Assembly: GCF_000721075.1 (NCBI RefSeq)
Contig: NZ_JOEQ01000029.1
Coordinates: 1 to 64,000 of the forward strand
Direction of reading: 5' to 3'
DNA: 64,000 nt
Source: Streptosporangium amethystogenes
GTDB lineage: Bacteria; Actinomycetota; Actinomycetes; Streptosporangiales; Streptosporangiaceae
Under the pieces are notes generated by a model. That model was given only the letters and a program-made list of their open reading frames with translations, was not told the DNA's origin and ran no database searches. Positions 7,579 through 16,114 of this stretch are shown here, in pieces. Within the stretch, counting starts at the first letter, position 1; every line of letters begins with the position of its first letter. The position numbers and the translations under genes were made by a program.

Positions 7579-8823
7579 ATGCGCCTTCTCTCCCTGTCGC
7601 TGGGCCGGTCGTTCAACGCGCTGTGGTTCGGCACCGGTGCCGCGAACCTCGGCGACGGCATGGCGCTGTTCGTCCTGCCACTGCTCGCCGTCGCCGTCGA
7701 CGCCTCGCCCGGCGGGGTGGCGGCCGTGACGGCGGCGCTCACCCTGGCATGGCCGGTCTTCGGCCTGCACGCCGGCTGGATCGTCGACCGGGTCGACCGC
7801 CGGACACTGCTGAGCGGCGTCAACCTGGTCCGCGCGCTGGTACTGTCCGGCCTCACCGTCAGTCACCTCACCGGCACCCTGTCGCTGCCGCTGCTCCTCG
7901 CCGTGGCGGTGCTGCTCGGTGTGGCCGAGACGCTGGTCGACACCGCGCTGACCTCGACCATCCCCATGGTCGTCGAGCCCGCCGGTCGCAACAGAGCCAA
8001 CGCGCGCATCGAGGCGACCATCAACGTCACCAACCAACTCGCCGGCCCACCGCTCGCCGGCCTGCTGGCGAGCCTCACCCTCGCCCTGGCCACCGGTGCG
8101 AGCGCGGCCCTCTACGCCCTGGCCGTCGCGGGCCTCGCCATGATGGCCCTGCGCCGGGCACCCGCCGAGGCCCGAACCTCAGGGAGTGGCGGCGTGGTCA
8201 CCGGCTTCCGGTACCTGTGGCGACAGCCGGTGGTGCGAACGCTGACCCTCTTCACCGCCGTGATGAACATCCCCTGGGCAGTCGCGACGGCCCTGCTCGT
8301 CGTGTACGCCGTCAGCCCCGGTCCGCTCGACCTCACCGCGGCCCAGTACGGCCTGGTGCTGACGGCGATGGCTGTGGGCGGGCTGCTCGCGTCGGCGGTG
8401 GTGGAGCCGTTGCGGCGCCGGTTCGGGGTGACCAGGTTGCTGATCGCCGACGCCGCCGGGACCGTTCTGCTGGTGGCGCCGGTGGCGCTGGGCGGGCCGG
8501 TGTGGACCGTGGCCGCCGGGGCAGTGATCGCTGGGGCCGGGTCGAGCATCTGGCGCATCCTGGTGGCCACGATCCGGCAGAACCTGTCGCCGCCGGAGTT
8601 GCTGGGGCGTGTCTACGCCGCGTCTCGGGTGCTCAGTTGGGGGGTGATTCCCGCCGGCGCCGCGCTGGCCGGAATCGCGGCGGAACTGTGGGGCGTACAG
8701 GCGGTTTTCGTCCTGGCCACGGGGCTCGCCGTCGTCGTGCTGGGCGCCTTCGTGCCGTACGCGCTCCGTACGGATCTGTCCGCGGCCATCGAGCCGAAAG
8801 TGGACCATCAGCCCGTCGGGTGA
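7579..8823 (+). CDS. MFS transporter, probable drug/metabolite exporter
   Basis: A 414-residue integral membrane protein with about 12 hydrophobic helices. It has the MFS loop 2-3 motif region (GWIVDRVDRRTLL near 70) and the overall look of the MFS_3 group (WFGTGAANLGDGMALFVLPLLA at the N-terminus), whose members export small molecules including antibiotics and siderophores. The ATG at 7579 follows an AAAGG site. It is divergent from the CGNR-family regulator and has its own promoter. The substrate is unknown. Confidence 0.87.
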   Translation: MRLLSLSLGRSFNALWFGTGAANLGDGMALFVLPLLAVAVDASPGGVAAVTAALTLAWPVFGLHAGWIVDRVDRRTLLSGVNLVRALVLSGLTVSHLTGTLSLPLLLAVAVLLGVAETLVDTALTSTIPMVVEPAGRNRANARIEATINVTNQLAGPPLAGLLASLTLALATGASAALYALAVAGLAMMALRRAPAEARTSGSGGVVTGFRYLWRQPVVRTLTLFTAVMNIPWAVATALLVVYAVSPGPLDLTAAQYGLVLTAMAVGGLLASAVVEPLRRRFGVTRLLIADAAGTVLLVAPVALGGPVWTVAAGAVIAGAGSSIWRILVATIRQNLSPPELLGRVYAASRVLSWGVIPAGAALAGIAAELWGVQAVFVLATGLAVVVLGAFVPYALRTDLSAAIEPKVDHQPVG

Positions 8824-8935
8824 GCGGGGTATTCATGGGGAAATCTCCGCACCGCCTCCGATCGCGAGGAGCCGACCGTGGAGGGCGGCGGCCTGCTGGA
8901 CCTGCTCGCGCCCAAGGCGTCACACGAGATCCGCC

Positions 8936-9463
8936 TCATCGCCTCAGCACGGAGCCATGGGCTTGACCGAACGCGAGCGGACCGCCACGGACGCACTGCC
9001 GGCTCAGCGGACGTGCTGGCTCCGCCGCCCCGCGGGCCGACAGCAGCCGGCGCAGCACGGTCGGAGTGTGTCCCAGATGCTCGCGGACGGTACGGGTCAG
9101 GTGTGCCTGATCGGCGAAACCAAGATCGGCGGCCAGGTCGGCGAGACCGCGTTCGCCCTGCGTGAGCCGGTCCATGGCCTGGCCGACGCGCACGCGGTTG
9201 CGGTAGCGGGTCAGTGACACGCCCATCTCCTGGGAGAAAACCCGGCTCAGCCGGTACGGCGAGACCTTCAGGAGCCCGGCCAGCGAGCACAGCCCCGCCG
9301 CCTCCGGCGTCCTCTGGAGGATCGCCTCGCGGGCCGTCGCGACCAGTGCCCGATCGGCGGCCACGATCCGGCTCCACCCGTCGGCGGTCCACATCAAGAT
9401 TCTTTTACGCAGCCAGGCATTCGGAACAGCCGCAATCGAACGGCTCGGGGTGGAGAGAGTCAA
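8936..9463 (-). pseudogene. AraC family regulator lacking its sensor domain
   Basis: Residues 40-140 form a clear AraC double helix-turn-helix (LAGLLKVSPYRLSRVFSQEM, GLADLAADLGFADQAHLTRT, then HTPTVLRRLL). The N-terminal sensor domain is absent; only an unrelated 35-residue lead remains, and a Cys-rich stub (FDCGCSECLAA) that may belong to it lies in another frame just upstream. The C-terminal tail after the HTH is also unusually long. The DNA-binding part could still be expressed, but I read it as a truncated gene. It lies 24 bp downstream of a methyltransferase gene on the same strand. Confidence 0.6.
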
Positions 9464-9487
9464 CGAACGCTTCGGCTCCGGGCCGAC

Positions 9488-10279
9488 TCATGTTCTCTGT
9501 TCCATACTCGGACGACGCCGGTGGTCCGGTGGGATGCGGTAGACGGACACGTGGGAACGCGACTCGGCGGTGAAGTCGGCCCCGGTCCAGTCCGCGTGCC
9601 TGGTCTCCAGCTCGAACCCGGCCAACTGCGCCATGAGGTCGAGTTCGGCCGGCCAGATGTAGCGGTGTGTGCTGCGGAACAGCTGAGCCTGTCTGCTCTC
9701 GTCGAATGTGAAGTGGTGCGACACGACGTGTTGCCGCAGAACGTCGTAGGTGTCCAAACCGATGTAGCCGGGCTCGGAATGCCACACCGTGGCCTGCTGA
9801 CCCGGTGGGAGCTTGCGCAGCTCGGGCACCCAGAGCTCGATCACGAACCGGCCGCCGGGTATGAGGTGGCGGGCGGCATTGCGGAAGCATGCGACCTGCT
9901 CGGATTGGGTGAGCAGGTTCGAGATCGTGTTGTAGACGAGGTAGACGAGCGTGTATTTCCCCGGGGCGACGACGGTCGCCATGTCGCCGACGATTACCGG
10001 GATCGTCGCTTCGTCCACTTTTGTGCGCAGCTGGTCGATCATCGGAGGTGACAGCTCGATGCCGGTGACGGGCACCCCTCGCTCGGCGAGCGGGACGGCC
10101 ACCCGGCCGGTTCCGATGGCGAACTCGAGCGCCTGTCCGTCGTCCGCGAGTTCGGAGAGGCGGTCCAGGGTCGGCCCCAGGACCTCGGGCGCGAACATGC
10201 CGGTGCCCGGCGTGTCATAGCGCTGGGCGGCGTCGACGTCCCAGACCTTCTCCTGTCGCATGCCCCCAACGATCGCCAT
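9488..10279 (-). CDS. class I SAM-dependent methyltransferase
   Basis: A soluble methyltransferase of about 263 residues with motif I (ALEFAIGTGRVAVPLAERG), the acidic end of beta 2 (VTGIELSPPMID) and motif II/III (VYLVYNTISNLL, LIPGGRFVIELW). Substrate unknown; the closest general type is Methyltransf_25-like proteins of about 250 residues. ATG codons at 10279 and 10261 are both possible starts; the frame is open further upstream but that part does not look coding. It is divergent from a DUF72 gene 174 bp away. Confidence 0.85.
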   Translation of the reverse strand: MAIVGGMRQEKVWDVDAAQRYDTPGTGMFAPEVLGPTLDRLSELADDGQALEFAIGTGRVAVPLAERGVPVTGIELSPPMIDQLRTKVDEATIPVIVGDMATVVAPGKYTLVYLVYNTISNLLTQSEQVACFRNAARHLIPGGRFVIELWVPELRKLPPGQQATVWHSEPGYIGLDTYDVLRQHVVSHHFTFDESRQAQLFRSTHRYIWPAELDLMAQLAGFELETRHADWTGADFTAESRSHVSVYRIPPDHRRRPSMEQRT

Positions 10280-10453
10280 GGGTATACGCGTTGTCCAATG
10301 ATTTTGCGACTCCACGGGGCGCGGACGTACGCAAGTCGCTGTGCGCTCGGATCCTGTCGGACATCGGCTGGGACACGACATGGGTGTACCGTCCGTGCCG
10401 ACTGATCGTCCGCTCGGTGTTCCCTCCCGCCGGCCTTGGATAGCGTCGAGGTC

Positions 10454-11305
10454 ATGCGGCTTCATGTGGGATGCGCGATGTGGACTCTCAAGTCATGGCA
10501 GGGGCGCTTTCTGCCCCATCCGCTCCCGGTCGGAGAGCGCCTGCGGGCCTATGCGACCTGGTGCAACGCGGTGGAGGGCAACACGACGTTCTACGCGACA
10601 CCGGCGAGAAGCACGGTGGAGTCGTGGGCGCGGCAGACCGGGCCGGATTTCCGCCTGGTGGTCAAGCTGCCCAAGACGATCACGCACGAGGGTCGTCTTA
10701 CCGGCGTCGAGGAGGAACTCCGGTCGTTCCTGGAGGCGATCGAGCCACTCGGGCCTCGCGCTCACACCCTCTGGATCCAGCTGCCGGGATCATTCGCTCC
10801 GACCGACCTCGGCACCCTGGCGGGTTTTCTTCGCGGACTTCCCCGCTCGTACAGATACGCCGTCGAGGTCCGCCACCGCGCGTTCTTCGACGACGAGCGG
10901 TCCGAACGGCTTCTCGAAGGGGTTCTCGCCGGCGTCGGTGCCGAGTGGGTCCCCTTCGACACCGTCACCCTCTTCCAGAGCCCTCCGACCAGTGACGCCG
11001 AACGGGACGCGTGGACGAAGAAACCGCGGATGCCGCGCCGGTCGGTCGCGCTCACCGACCGTCCGATCGTGCGCTACCTCGGCCGGGACGCCACGGAGCG
11101 CACGATCGAGGGCTGGCGGCAGTGGATCGACACGGTCACCGAATGGCTACGCGAAGGCCGCTCGCCGACCGTGTTCATCCATACCCCCGACAACGCCGAC
11201 GCGCCGATGCTCGCCCGTCGTTTTCACGACGACGTACGGGCCCGGCTGCCCGAGGTCGAACCGCTGCCCGAGCCCATGCCTGCCGAGCCGCTGACCCTCT
11301 TCTGA
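10454..11305 (+). CDS. DUF72 (YecE-like) protein
   Basis: A 283-residue protein with the TIM-barrel-like DUF72 signature: VGCAMWTLKSWQGRFLP at the start, then NAVEGNTTFYATP, DFRLVVKLPKTITHE, LWIQLPGSFAP and YAVEVRHRAFF. The biochemical role of this widespread family is not established; links to nucleic-acid or iron-sulfur metabolism have been suggested. The ATG at 10454 gives the usual N-terminus. It is convergent with the SSI-type inhibitor gene, with 19 bp between the ends. Confidence 0.85.
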   Translation: MRLHVGCAMWTLKSWQGRFLPHPLPVGERLRAYATWCNAVEGNTTFYATPARSTVESWARQTGPDFRLVVKLPKTITHEGRLTGVEEELRSFLEAIEPLGPRAHTLWIQLPGSFAPTDLGTLAGFLRGLPRSYRYAVEVRHRAFFDDERSERLLEGVLAGVGAEWVPFDTVTLFQSPPTSDAERDAWTKKPRMPRRSVALTDRPIVRYLGRDATERTIEGWRQWIDTVTEWLREGRSPTVFIHTPDNADAPMLARRFHDDVRARLPEVEPLPEPMPAEPLTLF

Positions 11306-11324
11306 CCGCGTGGGCTCGGTGGGG

Positions 11325-11777
11325 TCAGAAGCTGCCCACGGCTCCGAGCGCACTGTGCATCTGGCAACTGTTCCCGAAGGTCTGGGACGACATGGTGAAC
11401 CGGCTCTTCCACACACCGACCGCCGACACCGTCACCGGCTCATAGATCAGCGGGCAGATCAGCCCCACCGCGGGCTTGAACCTACGCACGTCGCCACTCG
11501 CGGGCTCCAGGGTCGCGCACGCCTCCCGTGTTTTCGGGTGCGTCCCTCCGTAGACCGGTGAACACTGCAACACCGCCGTGTGAGTCGACGACAGGGGGAC
11601 CGCTCCCTGGCTGAGCGTCAGCACCAGCGCCCGGGCTGAGAACTCGTCTCCCGACACATCGGACATGCCCGGCCTGGGGTCACCGAGCGAATCAGCGCCG
11701 GCAGGTGACGCGCCGAGCGTGGTCATCGCACCGAGGACCGCCGAACCGAGAACCACCCACTCCGTAAGCCGCCTCAT
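11325..11777 (-). CDS. secreted SSI-type serine protease inhibitor
   Basis: A 150-residue precursor with a Sec signal peptide (cleavage near PAGA-DS, residue 28) and a Streptomyces subtilisin inhibitor domain. The four Cys that form the two SSI disulfides are at 72, 87, 108 and 138. The C-terminus HSALGAVGSF matches the family. Aligning CPLIYEPV with the SSI loop CPMVYDPV puts the scissile bond between L110 (P1) and I111. A P1 Leu predicts inhibition of subtilisin- or chymotrypsin-like proteases rather than trypsin. The ATG at 11777 follows GGGAG with nine bases spacing. Secreted SSIs control extracellular proteases during development. Confidence 0.9.
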   Translation of the reverse strand: MRRLTEWVVLGSAVLGAMTTLGASPAGADSLGDPRPGMSDVSGDEFSARALVLTLSQGAVPLSSTHTAVLQCSPVYGGTHPKTREACATLEPASGDVRRFKPAVGLICPLIYEPVTVSAVGVWKSRFTMSSQTFGNSCQMHSALGAVGSF

Positions 11778-11918
11778 ACAGCCCGTCTCCCAGCTCACGC
11801 GGTGTCCGACGCTCCCAGCGTGACCAGCGATGGCGCGGAAGCCAAGTACCGGCCCTCCAGGTGCCGGTCAAGATTCCGCGAGTGGGCAAAGCCGGGGTTG
11901 AACCGATCGCGGTGGTGA

Positions 11919-13394
11919 TCAGGCGATCCCGGACCGGGCCGTCGGTGAGGCGGAGGGCTCGTCCTGGGGGGCGGTGTCCGGCCTGGGCTGTCGCAGCACG
12001 ATGAGCGCGACGACGAAGGCGGCCACGAGCAGTGCGGCGGCGGTGCCGAAGGCCAGCTGGTAGCCGCCGGTCAGTGCGGCGGCCTGGCTCTCGCCGACGG
12101 ACAGCAGCTCCTCGGTACGCGAGGCGGCCAGCGTGGACAGTACCGCGACGCCAGTGGCCATGCCGACCTGCTGGGTGGTGTTGAACAGCCCGGACGCCAG
12201 GCCCGCGTCGTCGGCTCTGGCGCCGGACATGCCGAGTGCGGCCAGCGCGGGGAGCACCAATCCGCCACCCGCGATGAGCAGCATCACCGGGAGCAGGTCG
12301 GTGACGTAGTTCGCGTCGACCGGGACGCGGGTGAGCCAGCCCATCGCGCCGAACAGGAGCGCCAGGCCCACCATCAGGACGGTGCGCTCGCCGAAGCGGG
12401 TGTTGAGCCGGGCGGAGACGAACAGGGACACGCCGCCGATGGCCACCGCCGCGGGAAGCATCGCCAGGCCGGTGTCGAGCGCGCCGTAGCCGAGGACCTT
12501 CTGCATGTAGAGCGCGACGAGGATCTGGAAGGCGAACATCGCCGACAACGCCAGCATCTGGGCCAGGTTGGCGCCGGAGACGTTACGCGAGCGGAAGATC
12601 CGCAGCGGCATCAGCGGGGTCCTGGCGGTCGCCTGACGGATGACGAACGCGGCCAGCAGGGCGAGCGACACCGCGCCGAGGCCGAGGGTGTGCGTCGCGA
12701 GCCAGCCGTACTGCTCGATCTTGACCACGGTGTAGATGCCCAGCATCAGCCCGCCGGTGACCAGTACCGCGCCGAGGACGTCGGCCCCGGCGGCGAGTCC
12801 GGCCCCGCGCTCGCCCGGTAGCAGCCTGATCGCCAGCACGATCGTGGCCAGTCCGATGGGCAGGTTGATGAAGAAGATCCAGTGCCAGCTGAGCGCGTCG
12901 GTGAGAACCCCGCCCAGCACCTGGCCGATCGAGGCTCCGGCGGCACCGGTGAAGCTGAAGATGCCGATCGCCTTCGCGCGCTCTCCGGGCTCGGTGAACA
13001 GCGTCACCAGGATGCCCAGCACGACCGCGGAGGCCATGGCGCTGCCGACGCCCTGCAGGAAGCGGGCGGCGATCAGCATGCCGGGCCCGGCCGCTGCTCC
13101 GGCCAGCAGCGACGCGACGGTGAAGACCGCGTTGCCCACCAGGAACATGGTCTTGCGGCCGATGAGGTCACCCAGCCGACCGGCCAGCAGGAGCAGCCCG
13201 CCGAAGGGGATGAGGTACGCGTTGACGGTCCAGCTGAGCTCGGCGGGTGAGAAGCCCAGATCTCGCTGGATGGCCGGCATCGCCACGGTCACGATGCTGC
13301 CGTCCAGGATCGTCATCAGTGCCGCGGCGGACAGCACGGCGAGTGCCGACCAGCGTGATCGGGCTGGTTGGAGCGAAGGCGGGGTGTGCGGCAT
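11919..13394 (-). CDS. DHA2 family MFS drug exporter (EmrB/QacA type)
   Basis: A 491-residue membrane protein with about 14 helices. DHA2 landmarks are visible: MTILDGSIVTVAMPAI in helix 1, WTVNAYLIPFGGLLLLAGRLGDLIGRK across helices 2-3, and a helix 5 motif C-like stretch (GAAGASIGQVLGGVL). This group exports lipophilic drugs and dyes by proton antiport. The ATG follows AGGAGA. A MarR-family gene lies 74 bp upstream on the same strand and probably represses the pair. Confidence 0.92.
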   Translation of the reverse strand: MPHTPPSLQPARSRWSALAVLSAAALMTILDGSIVTVAMPAIQRDLGFSPAELSWTVNAYLIPFGGLLLLAGRLGDLIGRKTMFLVGNAVFTVASLLAGAAAGPGMLIAARFLQGVGSAMASAVVLGILVTLFTEPGERAKAIGIFSFTGAAGASIGQVLGGVLTDALSWHWIFFINLPIGLATIVLAIRLLPGERGAGLAAGADVLGAVLVTGGLMLGIYTVVKIEQYGWLATHTLGLGAVSLALLAAFVIRQATARTPLMPLRIFRSRNVSGANLAQMLALSAMFAFQILVALYMQKVLGYGALDTGLAMLPAAVAIGGVSLFVSARLNTRFGERTVLMVGLALLFGAMGWLTRVPVDANYVTDLLPVMLLIAGGGLVLPALAALGMSGARADDAGLASGLFNTTQQVGMATGVAVLSTLAASRTEELLSVGESQAAALTGGYQLAFGTAAALLVAAFVVALIVLRQPRPDTAPQDEPSASPTARSGIA

Positions 13395-13468
13395 GGGTCT
13401 TCTCCTGTCCGGAAGGGAACAGGAGTGACCGTAGCAGATAGTTTTGTTGTAGACGATCCTCTATGGAT

Positions 13469-13957
13469 CTATTTTGTCCGCTGTCGCGCCCGCCTGACCG
13501 TCTGCGATGCCTCGGCGGGGACGGCCAGGTGGCCGGTCACCAGGCGATTCATGGCCCGTACCAGCACCTCGCGCTCATCGGTGGGCAGTGAGTCCAGGGC
13601 CGACCAGTGCACCCCGTCGACGATCCGCTGGCTCTGTCGTGCGACCTCGGCGCCCTTCTCAGTGACCGAAATGATGCGGGCCCGCCGGTCCGTGCTGGAC
13701 GGGCGGCGCTCGGCGAGGCCTGCCTTCTCCAGGGCGTCCACCGTGACCACCATCGTGGTCTTGTCCATGTCGCCGATCTCGGCGAGCTGGATCTGGGTGC
13801 GCTCCTCCTCCAGGGCGTGCACCAGCACGCAGTGCATTCGCGCCGTCAACCCGATCTCGGCGAGCGCCGCCGCCATCCGGGTTCTCAGTACGCGACCGGC
13901 ATGGTCCAGCAGGAATGACAGATCGGGCTCGGTGCGGGCGGGTGCCATGGCGGTCAT
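13469..13957 (-). CDS. MarR family transcriptional regulator
   Basis: A 162-residue winged-helix repressor. The recognition region reads IQLAEIGDMDKTTMVVTVDALEKAGL and the wing RRPSSTDRRARIISVTEKG, both diagnostic for MarR proteins, which act as dimers and release DNA on binding phenolic or lipophilic ligands. It is the first gene of a two-gene unit with a DHA2 exporter. A TAGCAGATA motif occurs in the promoter regions of both genes, which would fit autoregulation plus control of the exporter. Confidence 0.92.
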   Translation of the reverse strand: MTAMAPARTEPDLSFLLDHAGRVLRTRMAAALAEIGLTARMHCVLVHALEEERTQIQLAEIGDMDKTTMVVTVDALEKAGLAERRPSSTDRRARIISVTEKGAEVARQSQRIVDGVHWSALDSLPTDEREVLVRAMNRLVTGHLAVPAEASQTVRRARQRTK

Positions 13958-13967
13958 GTTCCCAGCA

Positions 13968-13999
13968 TAGCAATTAGTTCCGTTCTGGATTATCTGCTA
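13968..13999 (-). promoter_or_regulatory. candidate MarR operator upstream of the MarR gene
   Basis: On the minus strand this 32-base stretch starts with TAGCAGATAAT and ends with AATTGCTA, an imperfect inverted repeat (TAGCA and TGCTA outer arms) just before the MarR start codon. The same 9-mer TAGCAGATA occurs on the plus strand at 13432-13440 before the exporter gene. Confidence 0.4.
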
Positions 14000-14110
14000 A
14001 CGGGCGCTTTTTGCTCTCGGTTCGTTGACGGCCGCCCGGTGATCGCTGTGCCTGACGGAAAAGTTCGCTTTCAATGGTCAGAGAGAGTGTCCGTGCGGTA
14101 GTTAGTGCCT

Positions 14111-14443
14111 GTGACTCATATGGGCGACCCGGTGCTCGGCCTTGCCGATCTCCGTGAGGCATGTGCTCTGCTGCTCGACGCGGTGGAGAGGAAATACGGT
14201 GAACACATCGAGTGGGAATCACTCGCTGTGGACCACTACTGGGATCTTCCCCTTGCGGCGGCTTTCGACATGTGGAACGACCCGGCCACGAAGATCGGGG
14301 TCGGCCAGGTAAGTGACGACCTCGACGAGATTCACGCTCTGCTCGCTCGTGCACCGGACGACCCCGTGATCCTGTGGCATGAGCTCGCGCATCTCTGCGG
14401 GCTGCTGCGGGCGATCGCCCTGGCCGACGCCTCCGGTCGATGA
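14111..14443 (+). CDS. hypothetical protein, about 110 residues
   Basis: A small acidic soluble protein I cannot assign. It is predicted helical (LADLREACALLLDAVERKYG; SDDLDEIHALLARAPDDPVI) with a repeated Trp/His pattern (WESLAVDHYWDLPLAAAFDMW; LWHELAHLCGLL). HELAH recalls a short metal-binding HExxH motif but is HELAH, not HExxH. I chose the GTG at 14111 because a TAGTTA box lies seven bases upstream (leaderless); a GTG at 14105 and an ATG at 14120 are alternatives. It is divergent from the MarR unit. Confidence 0.6.
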   Translation: MTHMGDPVLGLADLREACALLLDAVERKYGEHIEWESLAVDHYWDLPLAAAFDMWNDPATKIGVGQVSDDLDEIHALLARAPDDPVILWHELAHLCGLLRAIALADASGR

Positions 14444-14519
14444 CCGCCGGTCCGCCCGGGAGCGATCGACGGTGGTCGGTCGCGGGAACTCGCGGGGGGG
14501 ATGCCGCCGGGTCGGCCGC

Positions 14520-14783
14520 CTACCGTGCCTCGTGAGCGGTCGATGATCGCTCGGCCATTCCGCGGGGCATCAGCAGGAACACCTTGGGAGACAGGCGGTC
14601 CATGTTCCCGCCCCTGCCGAACACCAGGCCGGCGGCGAAATCCACGAACTGCTTGGCCTCGCTGTCCGGCAGCTTGGTGAGGTCCATCACCACGGGGGTT
14701 CCGGTACGAAAGAAATGTCCCACGTAGATGGCCTCGCTGTAGTCCTGGGGACACAGTGTTTTAATCACCGCATCAGTCTCCAC
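14520..14783 (-). CDS. short SepF-like cell division protein
   Basis: At 87 residues this is almost only the SepF core (DUF552): YSEAIYVGHFFRTGTPVVMDLTKLPDSEAKQFVDFAAGLVFG, then a conserved hydrophobic strand SPKVFLLMP. SepF anchors FtsZ to the membrane through an N-terminal amphipathic helix. That helix is missing here, so this paralogue probably cannot bind membrane alone and may modulate the main SepF. It stands apart from any division cluster. The start is GTG with a poor ribosome binding site. Confidence 0.85.
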   Translation of the reverse strand: METDAVIKTLCPQDYSEAIYVGHFFRTGTPVVMDLTKLPDSEAKQFVDFAAGLVFGRGGNMDRLSPKVFLLMPRGMAERSSTAHEAR

Positions 14784-14847
14784 CGCCCATGGTGACCGTC
14801 AAGTCGTCTTCTGCGTCGACGGTCACGCGTCGCGGCGGAGATTCCGG

Positions 14848-15180
14848 TCATCCCCGCGGGGCGTACATGATGACCAGCACGCCGAGCAGGCAGACGGCGG
14901 CCCCGATGATGTCCCAGCGGTCGGGCTGGAACCTGTCCACCACCATGCCCCAGACCAGCGAGCCCGCGACGAACACGCCTCCGTAGGCGGCGAGGATACG
15001 GCCGAAGTCGGCATCGGGCTGGAAGGTGGCCACCAGTCCGTACAGGCCCAGGGCGACGAATCCGGCCCCGATCCAGAGCAGCCCGCGCTGTTCTCTGACT
15101 CCCTGCCAGACCAGCCAGGCCCCGCCGATCTCGGCGAGTGCGGCGACCACGAACAGCAGGAGGGATCGGGCGACAGTCAC
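14848..15180 (-). CDS. YnfA/UPF0060 family small membrane protein
   Basis: A 110-residue protein with four hydrophobic helices matching UPF0060 (YnfA): [72 protein letters not shown]. The family is related to small multidrug resistance transporters and probably works as a dimer; its natural substrate is unsettled. The GTG at 15180 gives the expected N-terminus. A longer open frame upstream is only a shadow of the next gene. About 250 bp of apparently non-coding DNA follows upstream. Confidence 0.9.
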   Translation of the reverse strand: MTVARSLLLFVVAALAEIGGAWLVWQGVREQRGLLWIGAGFVALGLYGLVATFQPDADFGRILAAYGGVFVAGSLVWGMVVDRFQPDRWDIIGAAVCLLGVLVIMYAPRG

Positions 15181-15430
15181 GGCTGTGACTTTAGGGGATC
15201 GTCCGGTGGCCACGGCCGGTGCCGTCCGCGCAGCCACCACGACGGTGCGGCCGGGTCCGCGAGGATCAGGAGGGCGGACGCCGGGTCGAACTCCGCCACT
15301 CGCGACGGCCGCTCCTCGGTCGGAAGCGCGCATTCGGCCGGTGCCCCCTCCATGGGGTCCTCCCCGGCGCCAAGGCCACCCGTCTCCGCTGCGAGCGGCC
15401 GGTACCGGGGTACAGACGCGACCCCTGTCG

Positions 15431-16084
15431 CTACCCGAGGTCCGTGTCGGACGCCGCGTCCTGCGCGGGGTGGCGGGCGGCGTGCCGTCTGGCGCGGTAG
15501 GCGCTGGCCTTGGCCCGGTTCTGGCAGGACAGGTCACAGAATCTGCGTGAGCCGTTGCGGGTGGTGTCGAAGAAGACCAGGTCGCACCCGTCGGCCTGGC
15601 AGGCGCCGAGCCGGACGGCCTGGCCGACGCCGATGACCATGGCCAGTGCCGTGCCCATGTCGGCCGCCCACGCGTCCACGAGGGGCGCGTCGGGCCGGTG
15701 GAAGGCCAGCCGGTGTGGCCGACCCGGATCGACGCGCAGGCTGGGGACGGCGGCGTGCCGTACCAGCAGGTCGTTGAGTGCGGTCGCGACCTCGGTGATG
15801 GACTCGCCCGCGCCGAACGCCGGCCGTAGCCGGGCGGCGATCTCGGCCAGCCGATCCGCCTCCGCGGCGGTGAGGGCACGCGGAGCCCGGTCGGTCACAA
15901 CGCTCTCTCCGCTGATCGCGGCCAGTCGCTCGGCGCTTGAGGCCGGTGGCGTGACCTCGCGGCCGTGCGCCGAGGTGACGGTGAGGCGGTTGACCAGAAG
16001 AGCGGCCAACTCGATCCTGCTACCGACGTAACTGTCTATTTGGGGTTGACGAGTGATGCGCCAAGGATCTACTGTCACTGTCAT
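15431..16084 (-). CDS. CGNR zinc-finger (ABATE domain) regulator
   Basis: A 217-residue putative regulator: an ABATE-type N-terminal region ([15 protein letters not shown] and a long helical middle) and a C-terminal zinc finger with Cys in [12 protein letters not shown] and [25 protein letters not shown] replaces the usual CGNR, which is a common variant. It is divergent from an SCO6745-family gene only 30 bp away, so one intergenic region must carry both promoters; an AT-rich core (TATTCTACATAGATAGTGATG) lies exactly there. Confidence 0.85.
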   Translation of the reverse strand: MTVTVDPWRITRQPQIDSYVGSRIELAALLVNRLTVTSAHGREVTPPASSAERLAAISGESVVTDRAPRALTAAEADRLAEIAARLRPAFGAGESITEVATALNDLLVRHAAVPSLRVDPGRPHRLAFHRPDAPLVDAWAADMGTALAMVIGVGQAVRLGACQADGCDLVFFDTTRNGSRRFCDLSCQNRAKASAYRARRHAARHPAQDAASDTDLG

Positions 16085-16114
16085 ATTCTACATAGATAGT
16101 GATGAACGGGGCTT

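Noticed and set aside
15184..15879. Upstream extension of the YnfA frame to 343 codons
   Set aside because: The upstream part lies over the CGNR gene and is Arg/Pro-rich; YnfA proteins are about 110 residues.
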